Assembly: GCA_006227105.1 (NCBI GenBank)
Contig: SBFR01000183.1
Location: 1-39,341 of the forward strand
Reading direction: 5' to 3'
Source: Bacteroidota bacterium
GTDB taxonomy: Bacteria > Bacteroidota > Bacteroidia > Flavobacteriales_D > Crocinitomicaceae
DNA: 39,341 nt
In this document: positions 1-8,141 of the stretch, one piece after another
Position numbering within the stretch: position 1 is the stretch's first letter
Layout of the letters: each line of letters begins with the position of its first letter
Made by a program: the position numbers and the translations under genes
Notes under the pieces: generated by a model
The model's database searches: none
Seen by the model: the letters and a program-made list of their open reading frames with translations, nothing else
Told to the model about the DNA's origin: nothing

Positions 1-1164
1 CAGTCCATGATGTCTACACTCGCTCAGGAAACGTTTTCAGGGATCAGAGTTGTAAAGGCCTACAGCAGAGAAAATGAGATCCACGACAAATTCAATGTAT
101 CCGCGGAAAATTACAAGATGAAGACCATGAGACTTGTGATGGTCAATGCCCTTTTCATGCCAACTATCATTTTCTTGATTGGCCTGTCTACTTTACTTGC
201 TATTTATCTTGGAGGGAAATTGACTTATTCGGGAGAGATCAGCCTCGGTGATATTTTAGCATTTATCTTTTATGTAAATAGCTTGACTTGGCCATTTGCC
301 AGTGTTGGTTGGGTTACATCTATTATTCAGCGAGCTGCGGCGAGTCAGGAAAGGATCAATCAATTCCTGAAGATCGATGCTGAGATCAAAAATCAAAACA
401 ATGATCCATTCTACCTCAAGGGAGAGATAGAATTTCAAAATGTAACGTACACCTATCCGAATTCTGGAACAACAGCTGTGAAAGATCTTAGCTTCAAAGT
501 AAGGCCAGGCGAAACTTTAGCAATTATCGGGAGGACAGGATGTGGCAAATCCACGATTCTTAATTTGTTGATGCGTAATGTCGAACCTGATAGTGGAATG
601 ATTCTGATCGATGGTGTCGACTTAAAAGACCTCAACCTTTCAGATCTCAGGAAACAAACAGGCATTGTACCTCAGGAGGTATTCTTGTTCTCAGACACGA
701 TCTCCAACAACTTGAAATTCGGTTCAAACGAAGATGATGTTTCAGATAGCCAACTTGAAGAAGTTACCAAAAAGGCTCACGTTCTCCACAATATTGATCA
801 ATTACCTGACCGATTCGAAACACTTCTTGGAGAGCGAGGAGTCAACCTATCAGGAGGACAAAAACAGCGTTTAAGTATTGCCAGAGCTCTACTAAGAGAC
901 CCAAAACTTTTATTGCTTGATGACTGCCTTTCAGCTGTAGATACGGAAACTGAAGAAATTATCTTATCCAATTTAAAGAAGGACATCAAAGAAAAAACGA
1001 CGATCATTGTCTCCCACAGGATTTCCTCTTTACGCAATGCAGACCATCTGATTCTTCTAGAAGATGGATTTAAAACTGAAGAAGGAACACATGCTGATCT
1101 GATCGCCTTAAATGGGTCCTACGCAGAGATCTACCGCAAACAACTTGCAGAGGAAATTCAATAA
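1..1164 (+). CDS. ABC exporter, fused permease-ATPase (5' end outside window)
   Basis: Partial gene: the frame is open from base 1, so the true start lies upstream. The visible part holds the last membrane-spanning segments of an ABC exporter (hydrophobic stretches just after the conserved TFSGIRVVKAY segment), then a complete nucleotide-binding domain. Counting from the ATG at 7, Walker A GRTGCGKST is at about residues 175-183, followed by the signature LSGGQKQR, Walker B LLLLDD and the H-loop IVSHR. The Walker B is followed by Asp (DDCLSAVD) instead of the catalytic Glu. That is typical of the MdlA/YheI-like half of heterodimeric exporters, so a partner half-transporter is expected, possibly upstream. 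Substrate unknown (lipid or drug are the usual candidates). Family call is secure; the heterodimer idea is inference. Confidence 0.9.
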   Translation, partial: QSMMSTLAQETFSGIRVVKAYSRENEIHDKFNVSAENYKMKTMRLVMVNALFMPTIIFLIGLSTLLAIYLGGKLTYSGEISLGDILAFIFYVNSLTWPFASVGWVTSIIQRAAASQERINQFLKIDAEIKNQNNDPFYLKGEIEFQNVTYTYPNSGTTAVKDLSFKVRPGETLAIIGRTGCGKSTILNLLMRNVEPDSGMILIDGVDLKDLNLSDLRKQTGIVPQEVFLFSDTISNNLKFGSNEDDVSDSQLEEVTKKAHVLHNIDQLPDRFETLLGERGVNLSGGQKQRLSIARALLRDPKLLLLDDCLSAVDTETEEIILSNLKKDIKEKTTIIVSHRISSLRNADHLILLEDGFKTEEGTHADLIALNGSYAEIYRKQLAEEIQ

Positions 1165-1177
1165 TTTGCGATGGAAA

Positions 1178-1208
1178 TTGGATTATTCGGAAAAATAATC
1201 CAAATTTG
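1178..1208 (+). promoter_or_regulatory. Candidate promoter overlaid by a perfect inverted repeat
   Basis: TTG at 1178-1180 and CAAATTTG at 1201-1208 (one mismatch to TAnnTTTG) are separated by 20 bases, fitting the Bacteroidota -33/-7 promoter. The same segment is a perfect 10-bp inverted repeat, TTGGATTATT (1178-1187) and AATAATCCAA (1194-1203), around a 6-base centre. One arm contains the -33 triplet and the other runs into the -7 element. It could be an operator. A weak AT-rich terminator for the preceding ABC gene (stop at 1164) is an alternative reading. Confidence 0.4.
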
Positions 1209-1233
1209 TTTGAACCTAAAAGCAGAAGAGGAA

Positions 1234-1551
1234 ATGGAAAATGACAAAAGTGGAGAAGTTTATTCCAAAGTTGTTAGAGCGGGAAAAAGGACTTACTTCT
1301 TTGATGTGAAGTCTACCAAAGGAAATGATCTATACATCACGTTAACTGAAAGCAAGAAAACGTTTAATGAAGACGGTAGAGACAACTACCAAAAGCATAA
1401 GATTTTCTTGTATAAAGAAGACTTTGAAAAATTCAGAGAAGGACTTGAAGACGTGTTATCAAAGATCGATGAATTGAGGACTGAAGGAAATTTCAATTCT
1501 GAGACTTCTGACACTAGCGCATACAGCGCTGTATCGTTTGAAGATCTATAG
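1234..1551 (+). CDS. DUF3276 / PUR-alpha-like nucleic-acid-binding protein
   Basis: Small protein of 105 residues with the DUF3276 signature seen throughout Bacteroidota: GEVYSKVVRAGKRTYFFDVKS near the N-terminus, then YITLTESKK and KHKIFLYKEDFEKF. The family folds like the PUR domain of Pur-alpha, so single-stranded DNA or RNA binding in the cytoplasm is likely, although no precise role is established. The open frame extends upstream to 1171, but the conserved part begins right after the ATG at 1234, and the upstream ATG lies before the proposed promoter. The C-terminal 20 residues are Ser/Thr-rich and probably disordered. It stands alone between the ABC gene and parA. Confidence 0.85.
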   Translation: MENDKSGEVYSKVVRAGKRTYFFDVKSTKGNDLYITLTESKKTFNEDGRDNYQKHKIFLYKEDFEKFREGLEDVLSKIDELRTEGNFNSETSDTSAYSAVSFEDL

Positions 1552-1610
1552 ATCTGAACAAACATCATTTTAACATTTTGTTCGTTGATAAAATGGGATA
1601 AATTTCTGAT

Positions 1611-1638
1611 TTGTTCCCTTTGTCATTTCGTATCTTTA
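1611..1638 (+). promoter_or_regulatory. Candidate parAB promoter
   Basis: TTG at 1611-1613, a 17-base spacer, then TATCTTTA at 1631-1638 (one mismatch to TAnnTTTG). The parA ATG follows 18 bases later. Spacing and position fit a Bacteroidota housekeeping promoter. Confidence 0.5.
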
Positions 1639-1656
1639 CCGTTCAATTAAGGGCGA

Positions 1657-2469
1657 ATGGGAAAAACTATTGCAATAGCAAATCAAAAAGGAGGAGTTGG
1701 AAAGACTACCACAGCAATTAACCTGGGTGGTTGTCTTGGTGTTTTGGAGTACAAAACATTGATTGTCGATGCCGACCCTCAAGCGAACGCCACGTCAGGA
1801 GTAGGACTTGATCCGAAGAACTCTCGTAACATTTACGACTGTCTGATCAATGAGATCAATCCTTCGGAACTGATCATTAATACAGAAAATCCAAACCTAG
1901 ACATATTACCTTCTCACATTGATCTTGTTGGAGCAGAATTGGAAATGATCAATCTTCCAAAAAGAGAGCACATGTTAAAAATGGCATTGGATAAGATCAA
2001 AGATCAATATGATTTTATTCTGATCGACTGCTCCCCTTCCCTTGGATTGATCACTGTCAATGCTCTGACTGCAGCAGATTCAGTAATGATCCCGGTTCAA
2101 TGTGAATATTTTGCTCTTGAAGGACTTGGAAAACTTTTGAACACAATCAAGATCGTTCAAGGTAGATTAAACCCAGAGTTGGAGATCGAAGGAATTTTAT
2201 TAACAATGTATGATACTCGTCTTCGATTGGCCAATCAGGTTGTAGAAGAAGTGAAAACACATTTCCAGGAATTGGTTTTTGACACTGTTATTCACCGTAA
2301 CACCAAGCTTGGCGAAGCGCCTTCATATGGTGAAACGATCGTTATGCATGATGCAGCAAGTAAAGGATCGATCAATTATCTGAACTTTGCCAGAGAAATA
2401 CTTCAAAAAAACAATCTAACCAAGATCGGAAACGACGATAAATTTATTCAGATCAACGATGAACTCTAA
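1657..2469 (+). CDS. parA: Chromosome-partitioning ATPase ParA (Soj)
   Basis: 270-residue ParA/Soj ATPase. It binds ATP, associates non-specifically with the nucleoid and works with ParB bound at parS to segregate the origin region. The deviant Walker A KGGVGKTT is at residues 11-18 (signature Lys11, P-loop Lys16). Walker A' is near DADPQANAT and Walker B near FILIDCSPSLG. There is no N-terminal DNA-binding extension, as expected for a chromosomal small ParA. The ATG at 1657 starts immediately before the first beta strand (KTIAIANQKGG). It overlaps parB by 11 bases, implying translational coupling. It heads the parA-to-nuclease run ending at 8141. No parS site was found in the window. Confidence 0.96.
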   Translation: MGKTIAIANQKGGVGKTTTAINLGGCLGVLEYKTLIVDADPQANATSGVGLDPKNSRNIYDCLINEINPSELIINTENPNLDILPSHIDLVGAELEMINLPKREHMLKMALDKIKDQYDFILIDCSPSLGLITVNALTAADSVMIPVQCEYFALEGLGKLLNTIKIVQGRLNPELEIEGILLTMYDTRLRLANQVVEEVKTHFQELVFDTVIHRNTKLGEAPSYGETIVMHDAASKGSINYLNFAREILQKNNLTKIGNDDKFIQINDEL

Positions 2470-3367
2470 TTCAAAAAAGCGTCCTCCGCTTGGAAAAGGA
2501 CTTAGTGCTCTATTAGAAAACTCAGACACAGACATCACCTCTAAGTCGTCAAATGCCGGTTTAGTAGGTTCTGTTTCTATGCTTCCGATCGAGAGTATTG
2601 AGGCTAACCCTTTCAACCCAAGAACAAATTTTGAAAAGGAAGCGCTGATCGAATTGAGCCAGTCTATCGCTATTCATGGTATCATCCAGCCACTTACTGT
2701 AAGAAAGCTTGGAAGGGATAAATACCAGTTGATCTCTGGAGAAAGAAGATTCCGTGCTTCTCAAATGGCTGGACTTACCGAAGTTCCTGCTTACATAAGA
2801 GTCGCGAATGATCAAACTATGCTGGAGATGGCACTCGTTGAAAATATTCAGCGAGAAGATCTTAATGCGATCGAAGTTGCCTTGTCCTACCAAAGACTTA
2901 TTGAAGAATGCTCTCTGACTCAAGATCAATTGAGTCAAAAAATAGCAAAGTCAAGATCAAGTATTACCAATCACCTTAGACTTTTAAAACTGCCGGCAGA
3001 CATTCAAGCTGCGGTTAGGGATAATCATATTTCCATGGGTCACGCCAGAGCACTTGTTTCTGTTGGGGATGAAGCACTTCAAATGGCGATTTACACAAGA
3101 GTTGCTGAAGAAGGTCTCTCTGTTCGTGATACAGAAGCACTTGTTAGAGAAGGTTATGTTGAACCAAGAGATCCAGGAGCTGTTCAAACAAGAAACAGAA
3201 AAGGAGCCGAGATCACGGACAAACAATTTGTTTTCAAAGAGCACTTGAGCGATAAACTATCCACGAGAATTGAAATCAAGAAATCACCAGCAGGATCAGG
3301 TAAGATCCTTGTGAATTTTAACTCGGAAGTGGATCTGAACCGCATCATTGAGTTGCTAAGCAAGTAA
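2459..3367 (+). CDS. parB: Chromosome-partitioning protein ParB
   Basis: 302-residue chromosomal ParB (Spo0J), the CTP-dependent clamp that loads at parS and stimulates ParA. The N-terminus carries the usual KKRPPLGKGLSALLEN segment. The ParB/sulfiredoxin-like CTPase domain includes NPFNPR and ISGERRFRAS (the GERR motif, about residues 93-96). A helix-turn-helix follows (LTQDQLSQKIAKSRSSITNHLR, about residues 157-178), then a C-terminal dimerisation region ending in IELLSK. The start lies inside the end of parA, and its stop shares one base with the next ATG (TAATG at 3365-3369), so the genes are co-transcribed. A complete, normal-length family member. Confidence 0.96.
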   Translation: MNSNSKKRPPLGKGLSALLENSDTDITSKSSNAGLVGSVSMLPIESIEANPFNPRTNFEKEALIELSQSIAIHGIIQPLTVRKLGRDKYQLISGERRFRASQMAGLTEVPAYIRVANDQTMLEMALVENIQREDLNAIEVALSYQRLIEECSLTQDQLSQKIAKSRSSITNHLRLLKLPADIQAAVRDNHISMGHARALVSVGDEALQMAIYTRVAEEGLSVRDTEALVREGYVEPRDPGAVQTRNRKGAEITDKQFVFKEHLSDKLSTRIEIKKSPAGSGKILVNFNSEVDLNRIIELLSK

Positions 3368-3906
3368 TGAAGTCGATTGCTCTTCTGATCAGCCTATTTT
3401 CAATTTCCTCCTTATTCTCTCAAGAAAATACGGATACCGTAAAGGTGCATTCTGTCCGCAAAGCAATGATTCTTTCTGCAGTGGTGCCCGGTGCCGGCCA
3501 GGTATACAATCATATTGCTATGCCGAAAGGAAAAAAAAGAGCGCATATTAAAGTCCCGCTCATATATGCTGGACTTGGAGCCTCAGGATATTTCCTTGTC
3601 ACCAATCAACAAACACAAAAAGCGCTGAAAGCGGAATATCAGAACAGACAGGACGGCAATCCTACTGATCCAAAATGGCAGGCATACGATGATGATGGAG
3701 TTTTAACTCTTTACAATCAGTATCTAGACAGAAGAGACCTTTCTATACTTGCACTGGGAGCAGTCTATTTGTTTCAAATTGCCGACGCCGGAGTTGAGGC
3801 TCATTTTGTCCGTTTTGATATATCTACAGATCTAAGTGCTTCGATCAAACCGATTGTGTTCACGGGCTATCATCCAGGACTAATGTTAACATTTAATTTT
3901 CGTTAA
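3367..3906 (+). CDS. DUF5683 family exported/membrane protein
   Basis: 179-residue protein with an N-terminal signal peptide (KSIALLISLFSISSLFS, probable cleavage before QENTD). It then has the Gly-rich motif SAVVPGAGQVYN typical of DUF5683, two hydrophobic segments (about residues 62-78 and 125-140) and a C-terminus ending in Phe-Arg. The family is widespread in Bacteroidota and is often found between parB and dapB, as here. Its function is unknown. Envelope location is inferred from the signal peptide. It starts in a one-base overlap with the parB stop. Confidence 0.8.
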   Translation: MKSIALLISLFSISSLFSQENTDTVKVHSVRKAMILSAVVPGAGQVYNHIAMPKGKKRAHIKVPLIYAGLGASGYFLVTNQQTQKALKAEYQNRQDGNPTDPKWQAYDDDGVLTLYNQYLDRRDLSILALGAVYLFQIADAGVEAHFVRFDISTDLSASIKPIVFTGYHPGLMLTFNFR

Positions 3907-3933
3907 AATCTATCACACTCGGTAGTTAACCAA

Positions 3934-3941
3934 TATATTTG
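3934..3941 (+). promoter_or_regulatory. -7 element close to the dapB start
   Basis: TATATTTG matches TAnnTTTG exactly and ends 5 bases before the dapB ATG. No TTG is seen at the right distance upstream. If it is used, the transcript would begin at or next to the start codon. Confidence 0.35.
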
Positions 3942-3946
3942 TTCAA

Positions 3947-4669
3947 ATGAGAATTGCACTTATCGGATACGGAAAAATGGGAAAAGCGATCGAAGAGATT
4001 GCATTGAGCAGAGGTCATGAGATTTCGCTTAAAGCCACTTCATCCAACCCCCTTAAAGATCATGACCTAAGTCAGTCGGATGTGGCCATTGAATTCAGTC
4101 GTCCCGAATTAGCTGTAGATCATATCAATACATGCATCTCTAATTCACTGCCAGTTGTGGTTGGAACAACAGCCTGGCACGAACAACTGCCTGGTGTAAT
4201 TGAGAGAACTCAGAAAGAAAATGGTTCAATACTGTATGCAAGTAATTTTAGTATAGGAGTAAACATTTTCTTCGAGATCAACAAAAAGCTAGCATCACTT
4301 ATGTCCGGACACAGTGAATACAAGGCGTGTATCGAAGAAATTCATCATTTACAAAAGCTAGACGCACCAAGTGGTACTGCAATTACCCTTGCAGACCAAA
4401 TACTTGAAAACAACGAATCATACATGTCGTGGGTATTGGGAGAAGAGAAAGCACCACATACCAATGACGGACAATTAGGAATTACTTCCTACAGGAAACC
4501 AGATGTTCCTGGGACACATACCATCACTTATTCATCTGACATTGATTCCATTACCATAACTCATGAAGCACACAATCGCAAAGGATTTGCTTTGGGTGCA
4601 GTAATCGCTGCTGAATTCATTTTCGGTAAAAAAGGGGTCTTTACAATGAACGATGTATTAAATCTATAA
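3947..4669 (+). CDS. dapB: 4-hydroxy-tetrahydrodipicolinate reductase DapB
   Basis: 240-residue NAD(P)H-dependent reductase converting 4-hydroxy-tetrahydrodipicolinate to tetrahydrodipicolinate, in the lysine and meso-diaminopimelate (peptidoglycan) pathway. The N-terminal nucleotide-binding motif GYGKMG is at residues 7-12. The active-site segment EIHHLQKLDAPSGTA holds the catalytic His133 and Lys137. It is shorter than the E. coli enzyme (273 residues), as is common in Bacteroidota. It is followed after 3 bases by lepB. The other lysine genes are not in the window. Confidence 0.96.
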   Translation: MRIALIGYGKMGKAIEEIALSRGHEISLKATSSNPLKDHDLSQSDVAIEFSRPELAVDHINTCISNSLPVVVGTTAWHEQLPGVIERTQKENGSILYASNFSIGVNIFFEINKKLASLMSGHSEYKACIEEIHHLQKLDAPSGTAITLADQILENNESYMSWVLGEEKAPHTNDGQLGITSYRKPDVPGTHTITYSSDIDSITITHEAHNRKGFALGAVIAAEFIFGKKGVFTMNDVLNL

Positions 4670-4672
4670 TTA

Positions 4673-6580
4673 ATGAGCTTTATTTATTTCTACCTACTGA
4701 TACTCGTACACCCATACCTTGCTATGTGGTGGAAAAGTTTTCCACTTGCCGGACGACCTTCATGGGAGGCACTGGTACCAGGATATAACTATTTTATTGC
4801 ATTCAGAGTTTTCTGTCACAAACCATTCTGGTCCTTATTGCTTTTGATCCCAGGGATTCATCTTGTTATGCTTGCGTCTTTAAATGTGACCTACATCAGA
4901 AGATTCGGCTATTATTCGTTCATGGACACCGTGCAAGGAATCTTTTTTCCTTACCTGATCTTTATGAAGATCGCTAATTCTGGAAATGACTTTCTACCTG
5001 AAACAAACTGGGCAAACAGTAAGGATACTGAAATCAGAAAATGGGGAGACCACCTTGTGTTATTCCTTTGCTTGCCAGTTATAGGTCATGCAATTGCCCT
5101 TGGTATAGGCGCAGTCACAAGAGAAAAACCTGGAAAAAAATCAAAAGTCAAAGAATGGGGAGACTCGTTATTGTTTGCATTAGTAGCAGCAAGTATTATC
5201 AGAACATATGTTTTTGAGCCTTTTCAGATCCCTACCGGATCCATGGAAAAAACTTTACTTGTTGGAGACTTTTTATTCGTGAACAAACTGGCATACGGAC
5301 CTAAAGTTCCATTAACTCCACTCTCCTACCCACTTGTACACAACACAGTTCCATGGGTTAATGTTAAATCATATACCACCCTGGAAAAAGGAGAATATAC
5401 TCGTCTGCCTGGATTTGGATCGATCAATCGATATGATGTGGTAGTTTTCAATTATCCGTCTGGTGACACAGCTGTTTATGATCCAAGAATTCCAAATGGA
5501 CTAATGGGACATGACTATCATGGAATCGTGATCAACGAAGCGAAACGATTGTTTATGAAACAATTTGACGGACAGGTGAATGCACTTGGCTTCCAAATTG
5601 CGGATAGTATCAGAAGGGCAAATCCAAGTCTGAACTACAACAACGATATGCTGGGAGAATATGCAAAGAACCTGGCCTCTTTGCAGATCTTAAAAAACAG
5701 ATCACAACTCTTCATTGATGAACTGGAAAAATGGAAATCCAAAGCACGCAAAATGCTTACGGAGGAAAAAGTGGCCATGGATAACCAGGAAGGAAGGCTT
5801 ATCGAACACTATGGACTAATTTATCGTCCTGTGGATAAACGAGAAAATTACATTAAGCGCTGTGTTGGAATACCCGGCGACTGGATGGAGATCAAAAAAT
5901 CTGTACTCTATGTAAATGGTAAGAAGGCATTCGTCCCTGAAAATCAAAACTTAAGATACATCGTCACGAATATCATCCTTCCAAGTGAAAACACAATGGT
6001 TGAAAGATATGGCCTGGAAAAAGGCCGTGGTGACTATTATACTGAAAATGGAGGGGAATCATTCAAAATGAATCTAACAAAGAATCAACTTGATGAATTA
6101 AAATCTAAATTTCCTCAAGCTAAATTTGAGATCGATCTTGAGCCACAATACGTGGATATCAATGGTTACGAACCTACAGCATTTGATCTTGTAAATAACC
6201 TGAATATGTTCCCTAAGGACCTTTATGTAAACAACACGACAACTGATTACATGAAATTCCAGATCCCTAAAAAGGGCCAAAAAATCACCATCAACAAAGA
6301 CAATATTGCATGGTACCGCAGGATTATCACTGCTTATGAGGGTCATAAGCTGGAGGAGCGAAAAGATGGAATTTATATCGACGGAAAGAAGACAAGTACA
6401 TATACTTTCGGTATGAATTATTACTGGATGATGGGAGACAACCGCTACAACTCAGCAGACTCAAGAGTTTGGGGATTTGTACCTGAAGATCATATCGTTG
6501 GTCGTGCGTCTTTGGTATGGTTTAGTAAGAGTCCTGAATTCGGTATCCGTTGGGAAAGGATCTTTAAACTGATCTATTGA
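4673..6580 (+). CDS. lepB: Signal peptidase I, long Bacteroidota form
   Basis: 635-residue type I signal peptidase that removes signal peptides from exported proteins at the inner membrane. The first 140 or so residues hold several hydrophobic segments (a clade-specific membrane region). A further transmembrane anchor (SLLFALVAASIIRTYVFEPF) precedes the catalytic domain. The nucleophile Ser190 lies in IPTGSMEKTLLVGD, and the general-base Lys395 lies in YIKRCVGIPGD. The C-terminal box is MMGDNRYNSADSR. About 200 residues separate Ser and Lys, far more than in E. coli LepB, because of a large insertion, partly predicted coiled coil. The start is 3 bases after dapB. The gene ends in a TGATG overlap with the next. 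Confidence 0.95.
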   Translation: MSFIYFYLLILVHPYLAMWWKSFPLAGRPSWEALVPGYNYFIAFRVFCHKPFWSLLLLIPGIHLVMLASLNVTYIRRFGYYSFMDTVQGIFFPYLIFMKIANSGNDFLPETNWANSKDTEIRKWGDHLVLFLCLPVIGHAIALGIGAVTREKPGKKSKVKEWGDSLLFALVAASIIRTYVFEPFQIPTGSMEKTLLVGDFLFVNKLAYGPKVPLTPLSYPLVHNTVPWVNVKSYTTLEKGEYTRLPGFGSINRYDVVVFNYPSGDTAVYDPRIPNGLMGHDYHGIVINEAKRLFMKQFDGQVNALGFQIADSIRRANPSLNYNNDMLGEYAKNLASLQILKNRSQLFIDELEKWKSKARKMLTEEKVAMDNQEGRLIEHYGLIYRPVDKRENYIKRCVGIPGDWMEIKKSVLYVNGKKAFVPENQNLRYIVTNIILPSENTMVERYGLEKGRGDYYTENGGESFKMNLTKNQLDELKSKFPQAKFEIDLEPQYVDINGYEPTAFDLVNNLNMFPKDLYVNNTTTDYMKFQIPKKGQKITINKDNIAWYRRIITAYEGHKLEERKDGIYIDGKKTSTYTFGMNYYWMMGDNRYNSADSRVWGFVPEDHIVGRASLVWFSKSPEFGIRWERIFKLIY

Positions 6581-7176
6581 TGAAGCACATATTTCCAGGA
6601 GCCTATTTTGGAAATATTGCATATTTCATTGGACTGATCAATGCTGAAGAAATCATTATTGATCTTGGCGAACACTTTGTCAAGCAAACGATCCGGACGA
6701 GATGCACAATTCTCGGAGCCAATGGACCACTCAACTTGAGTATTCCCGTAATTCGACCAAACGGATCTAAAACACAGATGAAGGACGTCCTTATTGAGTA
6801 CAAAGAAAACTGGATAAAAAACCATTGGAAAGCAATAGAAAGTGCTTACGCCTCTTCACCCTATTTCGAAGCCTACGACAGGGAAATTAAAGAGATCCTT
6901 GATAAGCGATATAAATACTTGAGGGACATACAAGAAGCTTCAACCGACTTCAGCATCGATCAGCTTGAATTACCAATTTCGTTAGCCCATTCTGAAACTT
7001 ATTGGGAAGGAGATGCAATTGATCATCGAAATGATAAATTTGACGAACCGACAAAATCTTACATTCAAGTCTTTGAACATGATCAATCATTTACAGGAAT
7101 TTCAATTATTGATCTGTTAATGAATGAAGGACCAATGGCTAGAAACTACTTAATGAATCACACGAAAATATCATGA
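6580..7176 (+). CDS. WbqC-like family protein
   Basis: 198-residue cytoplasmic protein resembling the WbqC-like family. In some species members occur in O-antigen or glycan loci, but the enzymatic role is not settled. Visible family features are an N-terminal GAYFGNIAYF segment, the basic stretch FVKQTIRTRCTI, and WIKNHWKAIESAYASSPYFEAY in the middle. A frame extension to TTG 6577 exists, but ATG 6580 is preferred because it overlaps the lepB stop as TGATG. The stop overlaps the next ATG as ATGA. Its place behind lepB is a common Bacteroidota arrangement. No glycan genes are nearby, so a role in surface sugar synthesis is not supported by context. Confidence 0.8.
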   Translation: MKHIFPGAYFGNIAYFIGLINAEEIIIDLGEHFVKQTIRTRCTILGANGPLNLSIPVIRPNGSKTQMKDVLIEYKENWIKNHWKAIESAYASSPYFEAYDREIKEILDKRYKYLRDIQEASTDFSIDQLELPISLAHSETYWEGDAIDHRNDKFDEPTKSYIQVFEHDQSFTGISIIDLLMNEGPMARNYLMNHTKIS

Positions 7177-8141
7177 AAAAACAAATCACCATTTTTGGAC
7201 TGATCGTCATGGCAACCACCCTATACAGTTGCAAAACGGAAGAGCAGATTCGTCAGATCGGCTTTTACAACGTGGAGAATTTGTTTGACACCATTGATGG
7301 ACCAAATGATGATGCTGAATTTCTACCCAATGGAAAAAATAATTGGACTTCCATTCGTTACGAGGAAAAAATAAATCACATCAATAAGGTGTTCAATGAA
7401 TGGTCAAGCCCACTCATCATTGGTCTTTGCGAGATTGAAAACGAAAATGTGGTTAGAGACATACTTCACCATTCCGACAAATTGAAAAAGTATGGTGTGG
7501 TTCATTTTGAAAGTCCAGATGCAAGAGGAATTGACGTTGCCTTGATCTATGACTCTATGAATTTAAAAAAGATCCAAAGTGGACGTCTTCGATTTACTTT
7601 ACCAAACATGGAGGCACCAAGCTCAAGAGACATTCTCTGGGCCAAGTTCAACAATGGAAAAGATACACTTTTTGCGATGGTCAACCATTGGCCAAGCAGA
7701 CGTGGTGGTGAAAAAGAAAGCGAGCCCAACAGGATCGAAGCAGCGAAAACAGCTCGAGTTTTTATCGATAGTGTTTTAAGTGTCAATCAAAATTCGAATA
7801 TCATCTTCATGGGAGACCTTAATGATTACCCAACAGACGTAGCTCCTGGCATGATCTCTGAAAAATTAAATCCGATGATCACAGCTGGTTCTGGAGAGTT
7901 TGGAGGAACACATAACTACAACAAGGAATGGAATATTCTGGATCACATAATGGTGTCTAATGGACTTTTGGAAAATGGAAAGATCAAGGTGATTCAAAAT
8001 TCCGGAAAGATCCATTCATATGATTTCTTGCTGGAAGAATACAAGGGTGCCACGGTTCCTTTCAGAACGTATGCCGGCACGAAATACCTTGGTGGCTTTT
8101 CTGATCATTTACCCGTGTCGATCGAAATCTCATTTCCATAA
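7173..8141 (+). CDS. Endonuclease/exonuclease/phosphatase-family lipoprotein
   Basis: 322 residues. An N-terminal lipoprotein signal ends in the lipobox LYSC with the lipidated Cys at residue 20, so the mature protein is a membrane-anchored periplasmic or surface protein. The rest is an EEP-fold metal-dependent phosphoesterase: NVENLFD, the metal-binding GLCEIENE, the catalytic NHWPSRRGG, GDLNDYPTD and the C-terminal SDHLPV. The substrate could be nucleic acid, a phospholipid or a phosphosugar; sequence alone does not decide. The start overlaps the previous stop (ATGA). The 3' end overlaps the convergent gene by 37 bases, yet the SDHLPV motif near the end shows that this frame is genuine to its stop. 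Confidence 0.88.
   Translation: MKKQITIFGLIVMATTLYSCKTEEQIRQIGFYNVENLFDTIDGPNDDAEFLPNGKNNWTSIRYEEKINHINKVFNEWSSPLIIGLCEIENENVVRDILHHSDKLKKYGVVHFESPDARGIDVALIYDSMNLKKIQSGRLRFTLPNMEAPSSRDILWAKFNNGKDTLFAMVNHWPSRRGGEKESEPNRIEAAKTARVFIDSVLSVNQNSNIIFMGDLNDYPTDVAPGMISEKLNPMITAGSGEFGGTHNYNKEWNILDHIMVSNGLLENGKIKVIQNSGKIHSYDFLLEEYKGATVPFRTYAGTKYLGGFSDHLPVSIEISFP

Noticed and set aside
1542-1555. Palindrome AGATCTATAGATCT at the end of the DUF3276 gene
   Set aside because: Mostly made of GATC-rich codons around the stop. It has no loop or T run and no promoter beside it, so it is more likely a by-product of GATC abundance.
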